Source: Arthonia radiata
Taxonomy: Eukaryota > Ascomycota > Arthoniomycetes > Arthoniales > Arthoniaceae
Direction: 5' to 3'
DNA: 64,000 nt
Assembly (NCBI GenBank): GCA_002989075.1
Contig: PSQN01000017.1
Span: 1,116,001 to 1,180,000, forward strand
In this document: positions 20,481 through 34,187 of the stretch, one piece after another
Layout of the letters: each line of letters opens with the position of its first letter
How positions within the stretch are numbered: position 1 is the stretch's first letter
Notes under the pieces: generated by a model
What the model was told of the DNA's origin: nothing
Databases searched by the model: none
The model's input: only the letters and a program-made list of their open reading frames with translations
Translations under genes and position numbers: made by a program

Positions 20481-23171
20481 GCCGCTAGAAACGGTCAACA
20501 AGGGCAGCAGTTCTTATTTAACTAACTCTAGAGGACGGTCCTCTTATTTAAATAAAGGGGATCTATAACTCTTTAGAGCTTTGAAATAGTCTAAAAAGGT
20601 TATACGAATCGAAAGGTTTTAGTTTCGAGTTTCTAATTTATAAGGAGCTCTTTAGCACTATACTAGGTAAGGTAAAAAACCTTGAGCTTTACCTCGCTAA
20701 AATTAGACAATTAACAGACGATTTGGTAACTTAAGGACTAATACTACCCAACAAGGTGGTAGCTGCCTACGTCCTCTACAATCTGACCCCCGAATATAAG
20801 TATACGGTAGCTATTATTAGCTAAAGCTACCGGCAAACGACTAGCAATATAAGTCTACAGGACTTATTTAGTTAACTTATAGACGAGTCTCGCCGAATCC
20901 GCGGTAGTACTCCAGCAGAAAAGGTTTTTACTGCAATAGACAACAAATCGACGCAAAGGACCGGAGAAAAATTAAAATCTCTAAGTAAAAACTAAGAAAA
21001 ATGCCTCTTTTGTAACAAAAAGGGGCATAAACCGGCAACTTGTTGGAAAAAATACCCAAATCTCCAGCTAAATTCCAACAAAAGCTCTAAAAACACCGAT
21101 TTTTTAATATTTTCTGTACACAGTTCCAACCTACAAGAAGAACAATGCTTTATAGCATTACTAAACAAAGTTAACTACTCTATTAATTCTTAAATCCTCG
21201 ATATAAGCTTAATAAGCTATATTTGCTCGAATATTGACCTTCTAACGGATATTCGGCCAACTAACCGGATTATTTGTTGAGGAGGGGGGAAGTTAATCTG
21301 AGCCTTATAGATAGGTAAAGCAAAACTGTTCTTTAAGAACAAAATAATTGTTCTAGACGAAGTTTTGTTTGTTAAGGAATTTGGAATTAACCTTCTAAGC
21401 TTCGATAAGCTTAGAAAGAGGAGAGATAAGGTAACTTTTAGTTAAAATAAGCCAAAAGGTAATTGGGCCGGACAACTAACTACCGAGAAGCGGTATGTTA
21501 ACGGCCTAATAGTAATAGAAGCTCAGACTATTAATACAGTTCGATCTCTCTATACTATTTTTTCGAAAACTGACCTTTAGTATCAACGGATAGGATATAT
21601 AGGCGAAAACGCCTTAAAACAGCTTAAAAAGGTTGCCCTAGGAATAGCTTATTCGGACAAATTAGGAGATAATTGCTAAATTTGCTTCGAAGCAAAGGCA
21701 ACGGCTAAAGTTAGCCGAAAAATTCTGAACGAATCGGCCAATTATTTAGAAAAAGTCTACTTAAATATTTGTGGGCCAATTATACCGCAAACCCCTTTTA
21801 AAGATCGATTATTTACTAGCTTTATAGACAATAAAACCCGGTATACAACTACTAAGGTACTATAGTCTAAAGATTAGGTTTTTAACGCACTATTTATCTA
21901 TATTATTTAGAAAGAAACGTAGTTCGAGCATTCTTTTAAAAGACTATACTTAGACAACGTAAAAGAATACCGGGAAGGCCAGGTAAAATAGCTTTTAGAA
22001 CAAGAAGAAGCTATTCTAACGACATTCGTACCGTATACCCTTCAGTAAAATGAACGAGCCGAACGCTTTAACCGAACAATTGTTAGTAAAGTTTGAGCAA
22101 TGCTTTATACCGCCGGGCTACCCTAGATATATTAGAATAAAGCGCTAAAAGCAGCTATCTATTTTTATAACAGGACCCCTTATACTAGATTGCTAGGGTT
22201 TATTACCCCGTACGAAGCAAAATACAGTAAAAAATCGAATGTCAGTACTATTAAAATCTAGGGCTTAGTTACTTATCTTAAAGAATCTAAACTAAAAAAA
22301 CTAGACGCTAGAGTAACTGTCTATATCCTAATAGGCTACAGATTAAACAAATATAAGCTCTTAGATTCTAATAGCCGGAAGATTTACTAGGGGAGAGACG
22401 TCTACGTCTAGAAAGAAAAATTTGTTTAAGACCTACGGGGATCTACGGTTAATTAATTAACTAAAAGTATTCCTAAAGAGTTTAAAAAATAACTAGAAGT
22501 TAAGTTTAAAAATAAGCTAAATTCGACCGCTAAATCTTAAGATAATAGAAAGGTACCTCTCAATAAAGAAGGGAGTTCTCTATATAAGAAACAGTATATC
22601 CTCTCTATATCTTAACAACTAGCGGACAAATCTAGACAAGAACTATACTAAACTAGAGCTCTAGACGAGTCTAACCTTTCTACCGAGTTAGATTATAGAA
22701 GTACCGAAGACCTTAGCCGAGTAGACATTAATTGCGCCCAGAAAATAGATTTTATATACAAAAACGCTGATAAAAATTAGTTTAACGAGTTCTATAATAA
22801 CCTAGAACAATACGCTAAACAGGCCTTAGTCGCAGTTACTAAAGACCTTAATAACTTAAAAGAAATAAGAATATCTAAGGATTGGCCTTCTTAACTAAAT
22901 ACAATATAGTTAGAGCTTAAAGAGCTAGCTAACTAAGAAACCTAAATATTAATCGAGCTGCCGCCGGATAGAAATACGCTAAAAGGGCGCTAAGTACTAA
23001 AGATTAAGTATCCTCTAAAGGGCGAGCTAATTTTTAAAGCCCGCTAGGTAGCTAAGAGCTGTTAGTAAAGACCCGACCTTAATTTTAAAGAGACCTTTAC
23101 GAATATAGTAAATCTAATTATCTACCGGCTTATACTAGCCTTAGCAGTAGAGAAAGACTAGGAAATAAAGC
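20481..23171 (+). pseudogene. Copia A gag-pol remnant (gag, integrase, start of RT)
   Basis: Gag region at about 20560-21100 ends in a CCHC zinc knuckle (CLFCNKKGHKPATC, about 21003-21045), fully intact. Integrase follows: pre-integrase zinc region near 21675 (ICFEAKATAKVSR), core with YLDNVKEYREG and NERAERFNRTIV at about 21950-22090, then the GKKP-type C-terminal region. Reverse transcriptase begins at about 22920 (ELPPDRNTLKG..., then NFKETFTNIVNL) and stops at 23171, where the LTR of copia B begins. Integrase before RT defines the Ty1/copia order. Stops of the RIP type are frequent, but less so in gag. Confidence 0.85.
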
Positions 23172-23677
23172 TGTTAAAAAGGGTGCAGGAAAGAAGAAGA
23201 ATACTACTACAAAGAGTAGGAAGACGAGACTAGCTTGGAACTAGTGCAATACTTAGACTTGTTACAGGTACAATACTTAGTAACAAAGAGAAGCTGTTGT
23301 TGTGTTGTCTATCTTGTTAGCTAGAATCCTCTAAAGGGATTCTAGCTTATATATCTAAGTTTAGCGGCCCGTACAGGACTTACTAGATATCTGTTCTTTT
23401 GATAGGGGCCAGATAACCTGTAACTTACCGCACAAGACAGTAATTTCGTCTATCTAAAACTATTAGTCTTAGTCTATCCCGTGTTGTCTTAGACTACGGG
23501 CCAGCTGTCTAGAACAGGTCGTACAATGCTTCTTTTTGTCCTAGGCCCGGGCCACTAGGCCCAACCTTTGAGGTAAAGGGCTTGTTCTATTCTAGACCGA
23601 GACAGCCGGTAGGACCTGTCCAATACTCTAGGTCCCTAGAGGTTCCAGCTAACCAGCTAGTTAGTTAATTTCCAACA
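23172..23677 (-). repeat. Copia B 3' LTR
   Basis: 506 bp, TGTTAAAAAGG to TTTCCAACA on the plus strand, i.e. reverse of the copia A LTR. It abuts reverse-transcriptase sequence of copia A on its left. Confidence 0.9.
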
Positions 23678-23701
23678 CACCCCCTTAATCGACTAGTTGC
23701 T

Positions 23702-26189
23702 TTAGCCGGATTGTAAGCTAATTTGAGTTCTAAACGTTAGTATTTTAGCCAAGTCGATCGGTTTTGTTAAACTGTCTGCTAATTGTTCCTTTGTAGAAAC
23801 GTATTTGAGCTCTGTTTGGCCTGCCTGAACGTTTTCTCTAACATAGTGATACTGTATATCAATATGCTTAGATTTAGCTCGGAAGATAGGGTTTTTTGCA
23901 AGTTCTTTTGCCGAATTGCTGTCAGTAAGTAACAGTTTTACCGGCAAAACCGGGGTCTCCGGTCTAATTTAACCGGCTTGCCCGGGCAAATATGTGCTTG
24001 CCTAGTGCGTTGAAGCCCACCAAGTCTTTTTATCCGCAGACTTTTCAAAAGTACCCGCTAAAACGGTGGTAATCGAATTTTCTTCGAAAATCCCGGACAG
24101 TTCGGTAGCAATTGATCGAATAAATGACTGTTCCTTTATAGCTTCTTTAAGGGCCATATATTCGGCCTCACAAGAGCTTAAGGCGACCGTTTTTTGTAGC
24201 TTCGAATTTTAGCTAAGGGCTCCGTTCCTGAGTAGAAAGATATAGCCGGTAGTCGATCTCCTAGTGCCGAGGTTCCCCCCTCAATCTGCGTTACAATAGC
24301 CGGTTATACCGTCTATTGAGGGAGATTTGTAGTAAAGGCCAAGGTTAGGAGTTTTATCTAAGTAAGCCTAAAGGCTACTTAAAACTCTTTAGTGCTCCTC
24401 GTTAGGATTCAACATATACCGGGCTAGTAGGCTAGTTGTAAAGGCAATATCGGGTCTTATCTTTGTTATTAGATACAAAATTGATCCAATTTGTTGCTGA
24501 TAATTAGAAATATTGGCACTACTAGCTTAGTTAGGATTCGGTATCAATTTTAAGCCGACGGGTTGCGGTATTTTCCCGGGCATTCGGCCGTTTTTCTTTA
24601 AGTATTTGGTTAAAATTTTAGCCAAATAAGTCGACTAGTCTAGGCAAATAGTTTTCGCCGAGCGATCTCGGGTAATTTTAATTCCTAGGAACTTACTAAC
24701 GTCTCCTAAGTCCTTAACTATAAGAGTCTTATTTAGTTTCTAATAGATTCTAGAGATTGTTTTGGTAGAATCGAATACAGCTAATATATTGTCTATATAG
24801 GCGATCAAAATTGCCTGCTTTCTAGTTCTTTAAATATAAACTAACTAATCGGATACTAGGGGTTCGAAACCTATTCCCCTTAGTAATTCTTAAAGATAGA
24901 CTTTCTACTGTCGGCCGGCCTGTTTTAGACCGTAAAGGGCCTTCTTTATTCAACAAACTTTATTAGTTCTGTTAGATAGGCCAGTTAGTTGCTCGACATA
25001 GATAACCTTGTCTAACTTTACGTTAGAATAAGCTAATTTTACGTTCTATTGCTTTATTTCCTAGTCTTTCTCTACTGCTAAGGCTAGTATAAGCCGGTAG
25101 GTAATTAAATTTACTATATTCGCAAAGGTCTCTTTAAAATTAAGGTCGAGTCTTTACTAACAGTCCTTAGCTACCTAGCGGGCTTTAAAAATTGGCTCGC
25201 CCTCTAAAGAATACTTAATCTTCGATACTTAGCGCCCTTTTAGCGCATTTCTATCCAACGGTAGCTCGGTTAATATCTAGGTTTCTTAGTTAGCTAGCTC
25301 TTTGAGCTCCAACTGTATTGCATTTAGTTAAGAAGGTTAATCCTTGAATACTCTTATTTCTTTTAAATTAGTAGGCTCTTTAGTAACTACGACTAATGTC
25401 TGTTCGGCGTATTATTCTAGATTATTGTAGAACTCGTTAAACTAATTTTTGTTAGCGTTTTTGTATATAAAACCTATTTTCTGGGCGCAATTAGTGTCTA
25501 TTCGGCCGGAGTCTTTGGTACTTCTATAATCTAACTCGATAAGAAGGTTAGACTCGTTTAGAGCTTTAAATTAGTATAGTTCTTATTTAGATTCGTCCGC
25601 TAGTTGTTAAGATATAGAGAAGGTATATTATTTCTTATATAGAAGACTCTCTTCTTTATTAAGAGATATCTTCCTATTACCTTAGAATCTAGCGGTTAAA
25701 TTTAGCTTATTTTTAAACTTAACTTTTAATTGTTCTTTAAGCTCTTTAGAAATACTTTCGGTTAATCGATTAACTATAGATCTCCGTAGGTTACAAACAA
25801 ATTTTTCTTCTTAAACGTAGACGTCTCTCCTCTAGTAAACCTTCCGGTTATTAAGGTCTAAGAGCTTGTATTGGTTCGATCTATAGCCTATTAGAATATA
25901 GATAGTTGCTCTTGCGTTTAGTTTCTTTAGTTTAGGTTTTTTAAGATAAGTAACTAAGCTCTAGATTTTAATAGTACTAACATCCGGTTTTTTACCGTAT
26001 TTTACTTCGTACGGAGTAATAAACCCCAGTAATCCGGTATAGAGGGTCCTATTATAAATATAGATAGCTGCTTTTAGCGCTTCGCTCTAATATATCTAGA
26101 GTAGCCCGGCGATATAAAGTATTGCTCGAACTTTACTAACAATTGTTCGGTTAAAGCGTTCGGCTCGTCTATTTTGCTAGGGGGTATAT
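23702..26189 (-). pseudogene. Copia B pol remnant: RNase H, RT and integrase C-terminal part
   Basis: RNase H C-terminal part is open for 82 codons (23947-23702) with AKHIDIQYHYV-like copia signature (SKHIDIQYHYVRENVQAG) and STKEQLADSLTKPIDL, the end of pol. Reverse transcriptase lies at about 24600-25250, with the YxDD box changed to YIDNIL near 24795. The integrase C-terminal part continues to 26189, where G1-b is inserted. The last 600 bp (23650-24300) are clearly less mutated than the middle. Confidence 0.85.
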
Positions 26190-26194
26190 AGTAC

Positions 26195-26390
26195 TATGAT
26201 GCATAAACGTCTCGATGGCGAATTGGGACGGAATATTGTCTATTTGGGAAGGCTGCGATCCTTGAAGGATATCTTTCCTCTAGTAGACGCATCCCTTTCT
26301 GGTCTCCTTAATAATTAGCTTGAACACTAGTAGGGCCTATCTAGGCCCTTTTTGCTACCTAACTGCTTCCTGCCCTATACCTAGATTATA
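26195..26390 (+). repeat. G1-b 5' LTR
   Basis: 196 bp, starts TATGATGC and ends GATTATA. Confidence 0.9.
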
Positions 26391-26640
26391 TTCTAATTAT
26401 TCTAAATCTACGAGGAGGGCGGCCGGCAGTTAGACACCTTATTAACGTCGCTTAGGGGTTAACCCAGCATAATCGAGTATAGCCGAGACTCTGTACATAC
26501 GTTAAAATAAATAATATTAAAATTAATTGATGGCCGGTGCTAGCAAGTACTGTGTTCAAAGAGAACGAGCAAGAAACTAAGCACGCGACGGTAGTCGCTT
26601 TATATCCGCCGTACAAGCAGAATACAGAGCGTAGCAAAAC

Positions 26641-29600
26641 ATAGCTAACACCGAAGAAGACTAGAACCCTTACATAGAATCTAGCGATTACGATAAGTAA
26701 GAGGGCTTATAAGCCGGCAAACAGACGCCGAGCAGATTGCAAACTAGAAAGAACGATAGTCTAAACTAAAACAATAACAACGACGAAGGGGCTTACTAAG
26801 GCTTTAACCGCGAAGAATTCCTCTTTAGCGCCTTATTAAGCGTTAAGGTACGAAAGCTGAGACAAGAACTGCTAGTATAGTAGTAGCAGTACACTATTAA
26901 GAAGCTTAAGCTTAAAAAGTAAATACTCGAAGTTAAGCTCTAGTCCGTCCGTAATTTAGAGGCTAGTAGCAAGCGGCTATAGGGCGATTTAAGCCTTTAA
27001 AGCTAGATTAACGAGCTTCTTAAGAAAAAGGCGCTTAAGCTTAAGAAAGCTATAAGCTCTACGGACACTTAATAGACTTAGACCATTAAGAAAAGATTTT
27101 AGATAGCTAACGTATCGGACCCCAACGACGTTCGTATTATTATCTAATATGTTTAGGGACTCCCTAGAGACCTAGCGGATAGATAGCGAACTTACGCCGA
27201 AGAGAATAAAGAGAAGACGTCGCTCTACGTATAAGCGTACTTTAAAGGATAGATAATAGAATGTATTGTCGACCTAGCTACGGCTACTATAGCTAACGCA
27301 GAAAAGTTCTTTACGTCGATATAGAGTTCGACGCAGAAGCTTAAGGACTTCCTAAGCTTTCTGTAGAACAAAGAAACTAAGTTGCTAGGTAGCAAGATAC
27401 CGGACCCGAATCGGGCCGTATTCTACTACACGCGCTTGCCTTTATAAATTAAGGCGAAGCTAATTGAGTAAGGTCTCTTAAAAAATCTGCTTAAAGACAC
27501 GAACGAGCTTCTAAAGAAAGTTTATTAATATATAAATATTAATTGTAGTGTATCGCAGAACGCCCGCAATACTAACACAAACCGAGATTGCTTCGATAGC
27601 GGATTAGATATAAACTATAGCAGTTATAACGCTAGAGCATCTCTACAGAGGTCGGGCCGCAGACGAGGCAGTTTATACCGAGAATAAGGCAACTTACTGG
27701 TCCGATAAAGAGATAATAGCTCTGCCGCATAGAAGCAACTAGAGTTAATATATAGTAAGATAAACATTACCTGCTTTATATATAATTAAAAAGGGCATTA
27801 TACTACTAAATGTACTATACTCCAAACCAGTGTTAATTTAACGCTAGTTAGGCGGAGAAACAATAGACCCTAAGGGTAAGTCTCGCGTCTCTAAAGCTTA
27901 GAGCTGTCGATTAACGGCAAGAATAAATTAAAGTCTCGGTACAGCTAGGTAGGTCGCCGCAAGAGGTCCTCGCGCTAGTAGATTTCGGTGTAGAGATTAA
28001 CCTTATTAATTATCGTATTGTACTTAAAAGAGGATAGCAAAAATTGTATAGAATAAAGCTTCTGTATGCTAAGTTTCTTAATAAAAATAAGCTGTAGCTT
28101 TATAGCGCGTATAACGTAAATATAACCGTAAGAGACGTATATAAGGAAAAACAGTATTACTAACTCCGCCTATATTTAGCTAACTTTATAGGATACAGCC
28201 TCGTCTTGAGATACCTATAGCTTAAGTAAGTTAAGCTCTAGATTAGCTAAGCGATAAGAACAATCGCTTGGAAAAACCTTTCTGTGCCCAAAGAACGGGT
28301 AACAGAAGCTAAATCTGTTGAGATTGTTAATAAAGATATAATTTTAGTATATTTATAAAGAGACGAACAGTACTACTCTACGATCTCGTAGATAAGAGCG
28401 GATAAACGTTATAAATATTAAATAGCGGTCTTATTAGACGTTAGTTCGCCGCTAGACCGGACCCCGGATAGCGAGCCTAAGAAAGTAGAGAAGCGAGATA
28501 AGCTTTCTCCTTAGTACGCTAAATATAAAGATATCTTTTCTAAAGAACTGTTAAGTAAGCTTGCGCCGCTTAGTAAGTATACTTATAAGATTAAGCTTAA
28601 GGATAGTATAGAACCTCCGTATAAGCTAATTTACCCTATATCGTAGAATAAGCTAAAGACGCTCCGAAAGTATCTAAATGCTATAATTAAGAAAGGATAA
28701 ATATAACCCTTTATTAGTCCGACGGGTGCTTCGGTTCTATTTGTATCTAAGGTAGACGAATTGTTGAGACTGTATGTTAACTACCGCGGTTTAAACAATA
28801 TAACTATAAAGAATCGCTACGCATTACCGCTAGTCTCTAAGATTCTTAATCGTCTATAAGGCTCGAAAGTATTTACAAAGCTTAATCTTTACGATACCTA
28901 TTACCGTATTCGTATTCGCAAAGAAAATAAGTAAAAGACAGCGTTTCGTACCCGATATAGATACTATAAATACCTAGTAATACCTTTTAAACTAGCAAAC
29001 GCCTCTACTACGTTCTAGACATATATCTACAAAGCTATAAGCAATCTTGTTAATACCGTATATATCGTTTATATAGACAATATCTTAATTTTCTCTAAAG
29101 ACGAGGAAAGCTATAAAGGCTATATTAAAGAAGTCCTACGAAGGCTCTATAAATAGGGTTTATTTATAAAGCTGTCTAAGTGTTAATTTTACATTACCAA
29201 GGTTTCTTTCCTAGGGTTCACCGTAAGAGTCGATAGTGTCGAAATAAACCTAAAAAGAGTACAAACTATAGCTAAATGGCTAGTCTCTACTACCGCAAAG
29301 CAGATCCTGTCCTTCCTAAGATTCGTAAACTTCTACCAGCGATTTATCTATAAATTTAGCTGCATTGTAGCGCTAATAAACGTACTAACGAAAGACATTA
29401 AGTTCGTCTAGAGCAAAGCCTAACAAGAAGCTTTTAAAGCGCTAAAGCAAGCTTTTATAAATATACTAGTGCTAACGCACTTTAACCCAGCACTATTAAT
29501 TATTTTAATAATAGACATCTTACTTTAGCTAAGGGGAGATAGCTAATTACTATTACCGTTAAATATTAACTTAGGCTTGTCTATACTAGATATAGCGGAT

Positions 29601-31998
29601 ACCGTCTAAACTAGTACTAATAATAAGGTAGATATATATCTATATTTAGTAGCATTCTTTTTAAAGAAATTTATAGACGCTAAGTTAAGATATATTACTT
29701 ATAATAAAGAGCTTATAGCAATATAGGCTAGCTTTAAGTATTAGCGCTATTATCTTATTAATATATAGTACTTAGTAAAGGTTGTAACAGACTATAATAA
29801 TCTACAGTATTTTATAACAACGAAAGTATTGTCTTACTAATAGGCGCGCTAGGTAGAAGACCTATTAGCATTTAACTTTAAAATACTATACCGTATAGAT
29901 AGTAAGAAGCTAGTAGACGCGCCGTTGCGCTGTCTAAATTACAAAAATTTACGTAGAGCAAAGAAAGATAACGCTAATAAGATGTTACCGAGCCTATAGT
30001 AGAAGCTTAGAAGAGGTGCTGCTTTGCTTAGTGCTAGGAAAGAGCCTTTTAGCTCAGAAGAAGGTATAATTGCTACCTTAATTATATTACTTAAAAATTA
30101 ATTTAAACACTGTTAGCGGTTTAGCTACCGACCTAAAACTCTAAACGCGACTATAGCTTAAATTAGAGGTAGATTAGAGTTAAATATAGACCTTATATAG
30201 AACGCCTAGGAGCAAAAAACGTGTCCGTCTTCTTCTACTAATACAGAGCCTTTTCCGGTAGCTTTTGTATTATAAGTTAAGGTAGTTGTAGCTACCGCTC
30301 TTAAAATAGCTTATAATAATACTCCTCGGGGTCTCGCGACCCTAATTCTCGAAGCCTAGTAGAGAGACGCCTTTATAAAGTAGAAAGTATTAGAGTTAAA
30401 ATTATTGACTAAGACTAAAAGTCAGTAAAGTAATAAAACGGCAACGAATCGCCGTTAAGCCGGTATAAGAAAGCGCTGTACGAGTCGAATTAACTTAAAT
30501 ACTCTAATAAGATCTAACTCAAACTCCGAGTCTCTAAAGTACGCAGAATAGTTAGTCGACAGCTATAGATTGTTGCATTAAGATAGCAAAATTTAGATAT
30601 TAGAATACTCTACGTTAAAGCTTAAAATTATAAGCAGAAATTATAATAATAAGCTTATTAGCTACTTTAAGGTCGAGAAGACTCTTAAAATTCTAAGACG
30701 TAAATATACGTAGAAAAAGATAGCAACGTATATTAAGAACTTTATTGCTAAATATAATATATACTAACGAATAGCTATAAAGAGGTATAAGCTATACAAT
30801 AAAATAGCAGCGATACTAGTTCTAATTAGCCTCTTTAAGGACCTATTCTTAGACTTTATTGTTAAACTACCGATAGTTCTTTTAAAGAACGGGAATATTA
30901 TTAATTTAATTTTTATAGTTGTAGACCGCTTCTCTAAGTTTATAACCTATATTCTAGTTAGTAAAACTATAGATACTATAGAGCTGGTAGAAGTGCTTTA
31001 CAAACACTAAGCAAAAACGTTAGAATTCCCGAGAAGCCTTTTATCTGATAGAGAATCTATATTTACTAGCTTATATTAGAGCACCTTTTATTAGTATTTA
31101 GCCGTAAAACGAAGGTTAAGTACAGCGTTTTACCCTCAAACTAATAGCTAAACCGAGCACTAAAACTAGAAGCTTAAAAACTATCTGCGTATCTATATCT
31201 CTTAGAATTAAGATAACTAGTATAAGTATCTAAAAGAAGCTGCTTTTACGTACAATTTAAAAGTTTATTCATCGACAAAAATTTTGCCGATTGAATGCGC
31301 GTTCGATCGCGTTGCAGACGTACTAGACGGCGCGCCGCCGCTAGATCGGCACTATACTATAGTTAAGCTAGACAACCTTTCTATCGGCGAGGACACCTCC
31401 TGTTAAGGGAAGAGGTAACCTAGGCTAGAACATTCTATAGCAGTTAAGTATATAGAAGAACGTCTTCTCCGTTAACAAGAAATAAAGTAGCAGCTAGAGA
31501 AAGCTTAGCGTCTATAGATAGAATAGTACAATACTAAGTATACACTAAAATACTATGTAGTAGGTAACTTAGTACTGCTATCGTTAAAGAACCTTAAGAT
31601 AAAGAGGCCAATAAAGAAGCTCGACGATCGAAGCTTAGAACTATTTAGAATCCTTAAGAAAGTAGATAAATAAGCTTACCAGCTAGCACTACTAAACTCT
31701 TACTGCATTTACTTTGTCTTTTACGTATCCTTACTAAAGCTATATCGCCGTCGGCCCGGCACGGAACCGCCTAGTCCAGTCGAAGTCGATAGTAGTAAAG
31801 AATAGCTTATTAAGGCGATCCGCTTTAAGGTTAAGAACAAAGACCAGTATTAGACCAAGTAGCAGGGGTAGTCGGAGGCAAATAACACGATAGAGCCGCG
31901 GACATATCTTAAAGACTCTAACGTCCTTAAGAAATTTAAGAAGCGTAAAGACGCTAAGTCGAGAGGTAAGCGTCTAAGATAAACTAGGCAACGTAGAT
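26641..31998 (+). pseudogene. G1-b gag-pol remnant
   Basis: Collinear with G1-a: gag from the mutated start at 26641 (ATA, followed by codons for A-N-T-E-E-D), zinc knuckle near 27770, protease near 27975 (Ser of the DSG triad now Phe), RT with YIDNILIFSKD near 29075, RNase H, integrase with KLPIVLLKNG near 30865 (here LFLDFIVKLP keeps its Asp), and the chromodomain near 31790-31970. More stops than G1-a, so more strongly mutated in the protease. Confidence 0.85.
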
Positions 31999-32315
31999 AA
32001 GAAAGAGCTACAAGTCTACGTAATTAGCTTACAATGTAACGCTAAATAAAAGACAGAATACCTTGAGTACAGTTTAGAACATAGAATTAGTATAGTATTA
32101 AACTTTAAGACTATTTATATATAATTATAAAGCTTAAGCTATAAGAAAGCTAAAATAAGACTTGTATAGAAAGAAAATATAGAATAATTTCGATAAGCCA
32201 AGGAAAACTACTCACATAGACCAAACCCTAGCCAAACAAAAGGTAGAAAACTATAAAAAGACTATCCGAACTGGTACCGAAGTTAGTACGGATCGGCGAT
32301 ATAATACTATTTAAC

Positions 32316-33377
32316 CTAGCCGCGACTACCGTTAACGTAGTTCCGAATCTAATCAATTAGATTTACTATAGCTAGCTCGTAAGAAGCCTTATTTGTAGGT
32401 AGCTGAGGGCCGTACAACTTTATACTAGAATTAAAGCTCTGACGTAGCGTCTTAATATACTTAAAATCGTTAGTATCGGTCTACTCGACCAACTTAGTGC
32501 TTAGACCGCGCTACTAGGCCTATAGCTAAATATAAAAAGCGCGAAGCTGAGTAAGATAGTTGTTGTAGAAAGACTCTTTATTATCTTAAACGTCCTCGCT
32601 AGAGGTCAAGAAAAAGTTAGCGCGTATAAAAAGGTTGCAGACACGTCTCTATCGAGCAGAAACCTAGTATATATTAATATAGAGTTAATTAGTATTTAAA
32701 ACGAAGGGGTATTAGACTTACTATCTTATACTTGTCTTCTAACTTTCTAATACTAGTACAGCGAGTATACTTAGCGTACTGCCTCTTAGGCTACTTGTAG
32801 GTTTAGTCCTTGTAATACTTAAAATTGAAGTTTGCGGAAGAACTACTATATGCAGCTATATCGCTAAACAAGGCCTTTATGCAACGGTAGTATACTAGAA
32901 TATAAGCCTCTGGCTAAAGCTAGATTAACGCAGATACAGCGCAAAAAGCGAGATTTAAGAAGATAGACCGGCAAGACTTTGTAGACGACTCGGGCTTATA
33001 AGCAGTACCACGGTAATAGAGAGAATAAACAATTTTGTTATCGTTAAAGTTATCTTTACAGACATAACGCTTTTAACGAGCTAGAATGCTAATAGTTAGA
33101 CTAAAATAAAGTAATAAGAGATAAAAGACTTATAAGGAGTTATAAAAGTTAGAGACACGCTATCTAGTTTAGAAGAGCGTAGAACAAAAGAAGCTATAAA
33201 TAATTTAAAAATTAGTAAAGTAACTTTAAAAGCTTTCTTCTTACGAACGTTATAAAAAAGAGCTTTAAAATTAATAGTAGCTTTAAAGTCCTTAATGCCG
33301 CGAGTTAAGCGGCGAGTTAGTACTTTAAGAGAGCTCGCTCTAGCAGCGGGTTTGTTAATAGAGTTGAAACTCGATAT
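32316..33377 (-). pseudogene. G1-b copy of the antisense spliced gene
   Basis: Same exon and intron positions as in G1-a. Donor GTAAGT, branch TACTAAT and acceptor CTAG of intron 2 are all retained. The presumed ATG is changed to ATA (33375-33377). The exon 1 frame is open for 106 codons when read from further upstream (33416-33096). Confidence 0.45.
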
Positions 33378-33986
33378 AGTAGAGATTGTAAAGGCAAATT
33401 GAAGGCAATCTAACACTAAATTAGCTATAAACTTATTACTTAAGAAGAGAAGTAAAGGCCTACTAAAGAAAAGAAGCTTGTAGGCTAAGTAGAAGAGTAT
33501 AATAATGTTAAAAAAAGAAAGAGAAAGTTTAAAAGAGCAAGAGCCTTATTTTATACCTATCGTTAGATATCGATAATAAAGCTTCTACCTATAGATACAG
33601 ATTTAGAAGCAAAGAAGCTTATTTACGTAGGTTGCTACTACTTATAGGGGCAATTAATTGGTAAAAGCGTATATAAGAGTATATAAAAGAACATAAAATT
33701 AGGTAAAAATAATATAAAACCTTACTACCGAGCTTATAACTTAGGCTCGGGAGCTTTAAATTAAAAGTAAAGCTTAGCACTATAACTCAGTGCTATAGAA
33801 AACTAGCACTAAACGACGTATAGAATAACAGTAAGCAACATTACTCTTTTTCCGACTAAACGCAGACATAAGCCAGTAGGTTTTTAACGAGGTTATTGCT
33901 CTGCGTAAGACAATAAATAGAAAGTACGATAGAAATAGCGGATTGCACCTAAATCGAGGGCGATCCTCCTTAAGAGGGAAGGTAGT

Positions 33987-34182
33987 TATAATGTATAAAC
34001 GTTTCGATAGCGAATTAGAACAGAATGTTGCCTATTTAGGAAGGCTGCAATCCTTAAAGAATATCTTCTCTCTAGTGAACGTATCCCTTTCTGGTCTCCT
34101 CAATAATTAGCTTAAATACCAGTAGGGCCTATCTAAACCCTTTTTGCTATCTAACTGCTTCCTGCCCTACACCCAGATTACA
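33987..34182 (+). repeat. G1-b 3' LTR
   Basis: 196 bp, starts TATAATGT and ends GATTACA, preceded by the purine tract AAGAGGGAAGGTAGT. Confidence 0.9.
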
Positions 34183-34187
34183 AGTAC

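Larger units (their letters stand above)
11621..23171 (+). mobile_element. Copia A: Ty1/copia element, 5' half, interrupted by G1-a
   Basis: 5' LTR 11621-12127, primer-binding site at 12128, leader to 12463, G1-a insertion (12464-20475), then the internal region 20481-23171 with gag, integrase and the start of reverse transcriptase. At 23172 the copia B LTR begins and the rest of copia A is absent. Copia B provides the intact order for comparison: its leader and gag match this copy across the G1-a insertion point. Copia A itself is inserted in the RNase H region of G2-1. Confidence 0.85.
26195..34182 (+). mobile_element. G1-b: complete Ty3/gypsy chromovirus (7988 bp) in copia B
   Basis: Target duplication AGTAC at 26190-26194 and 34183-34187. 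LTRs 26195-26390 and 33987-34182. Same order as G1-a, with a 24-bp deletion near 29505 in the RNase H region. Heavily mutated. The copia B integrase frame resumes at 34188. Confidence 0.93.
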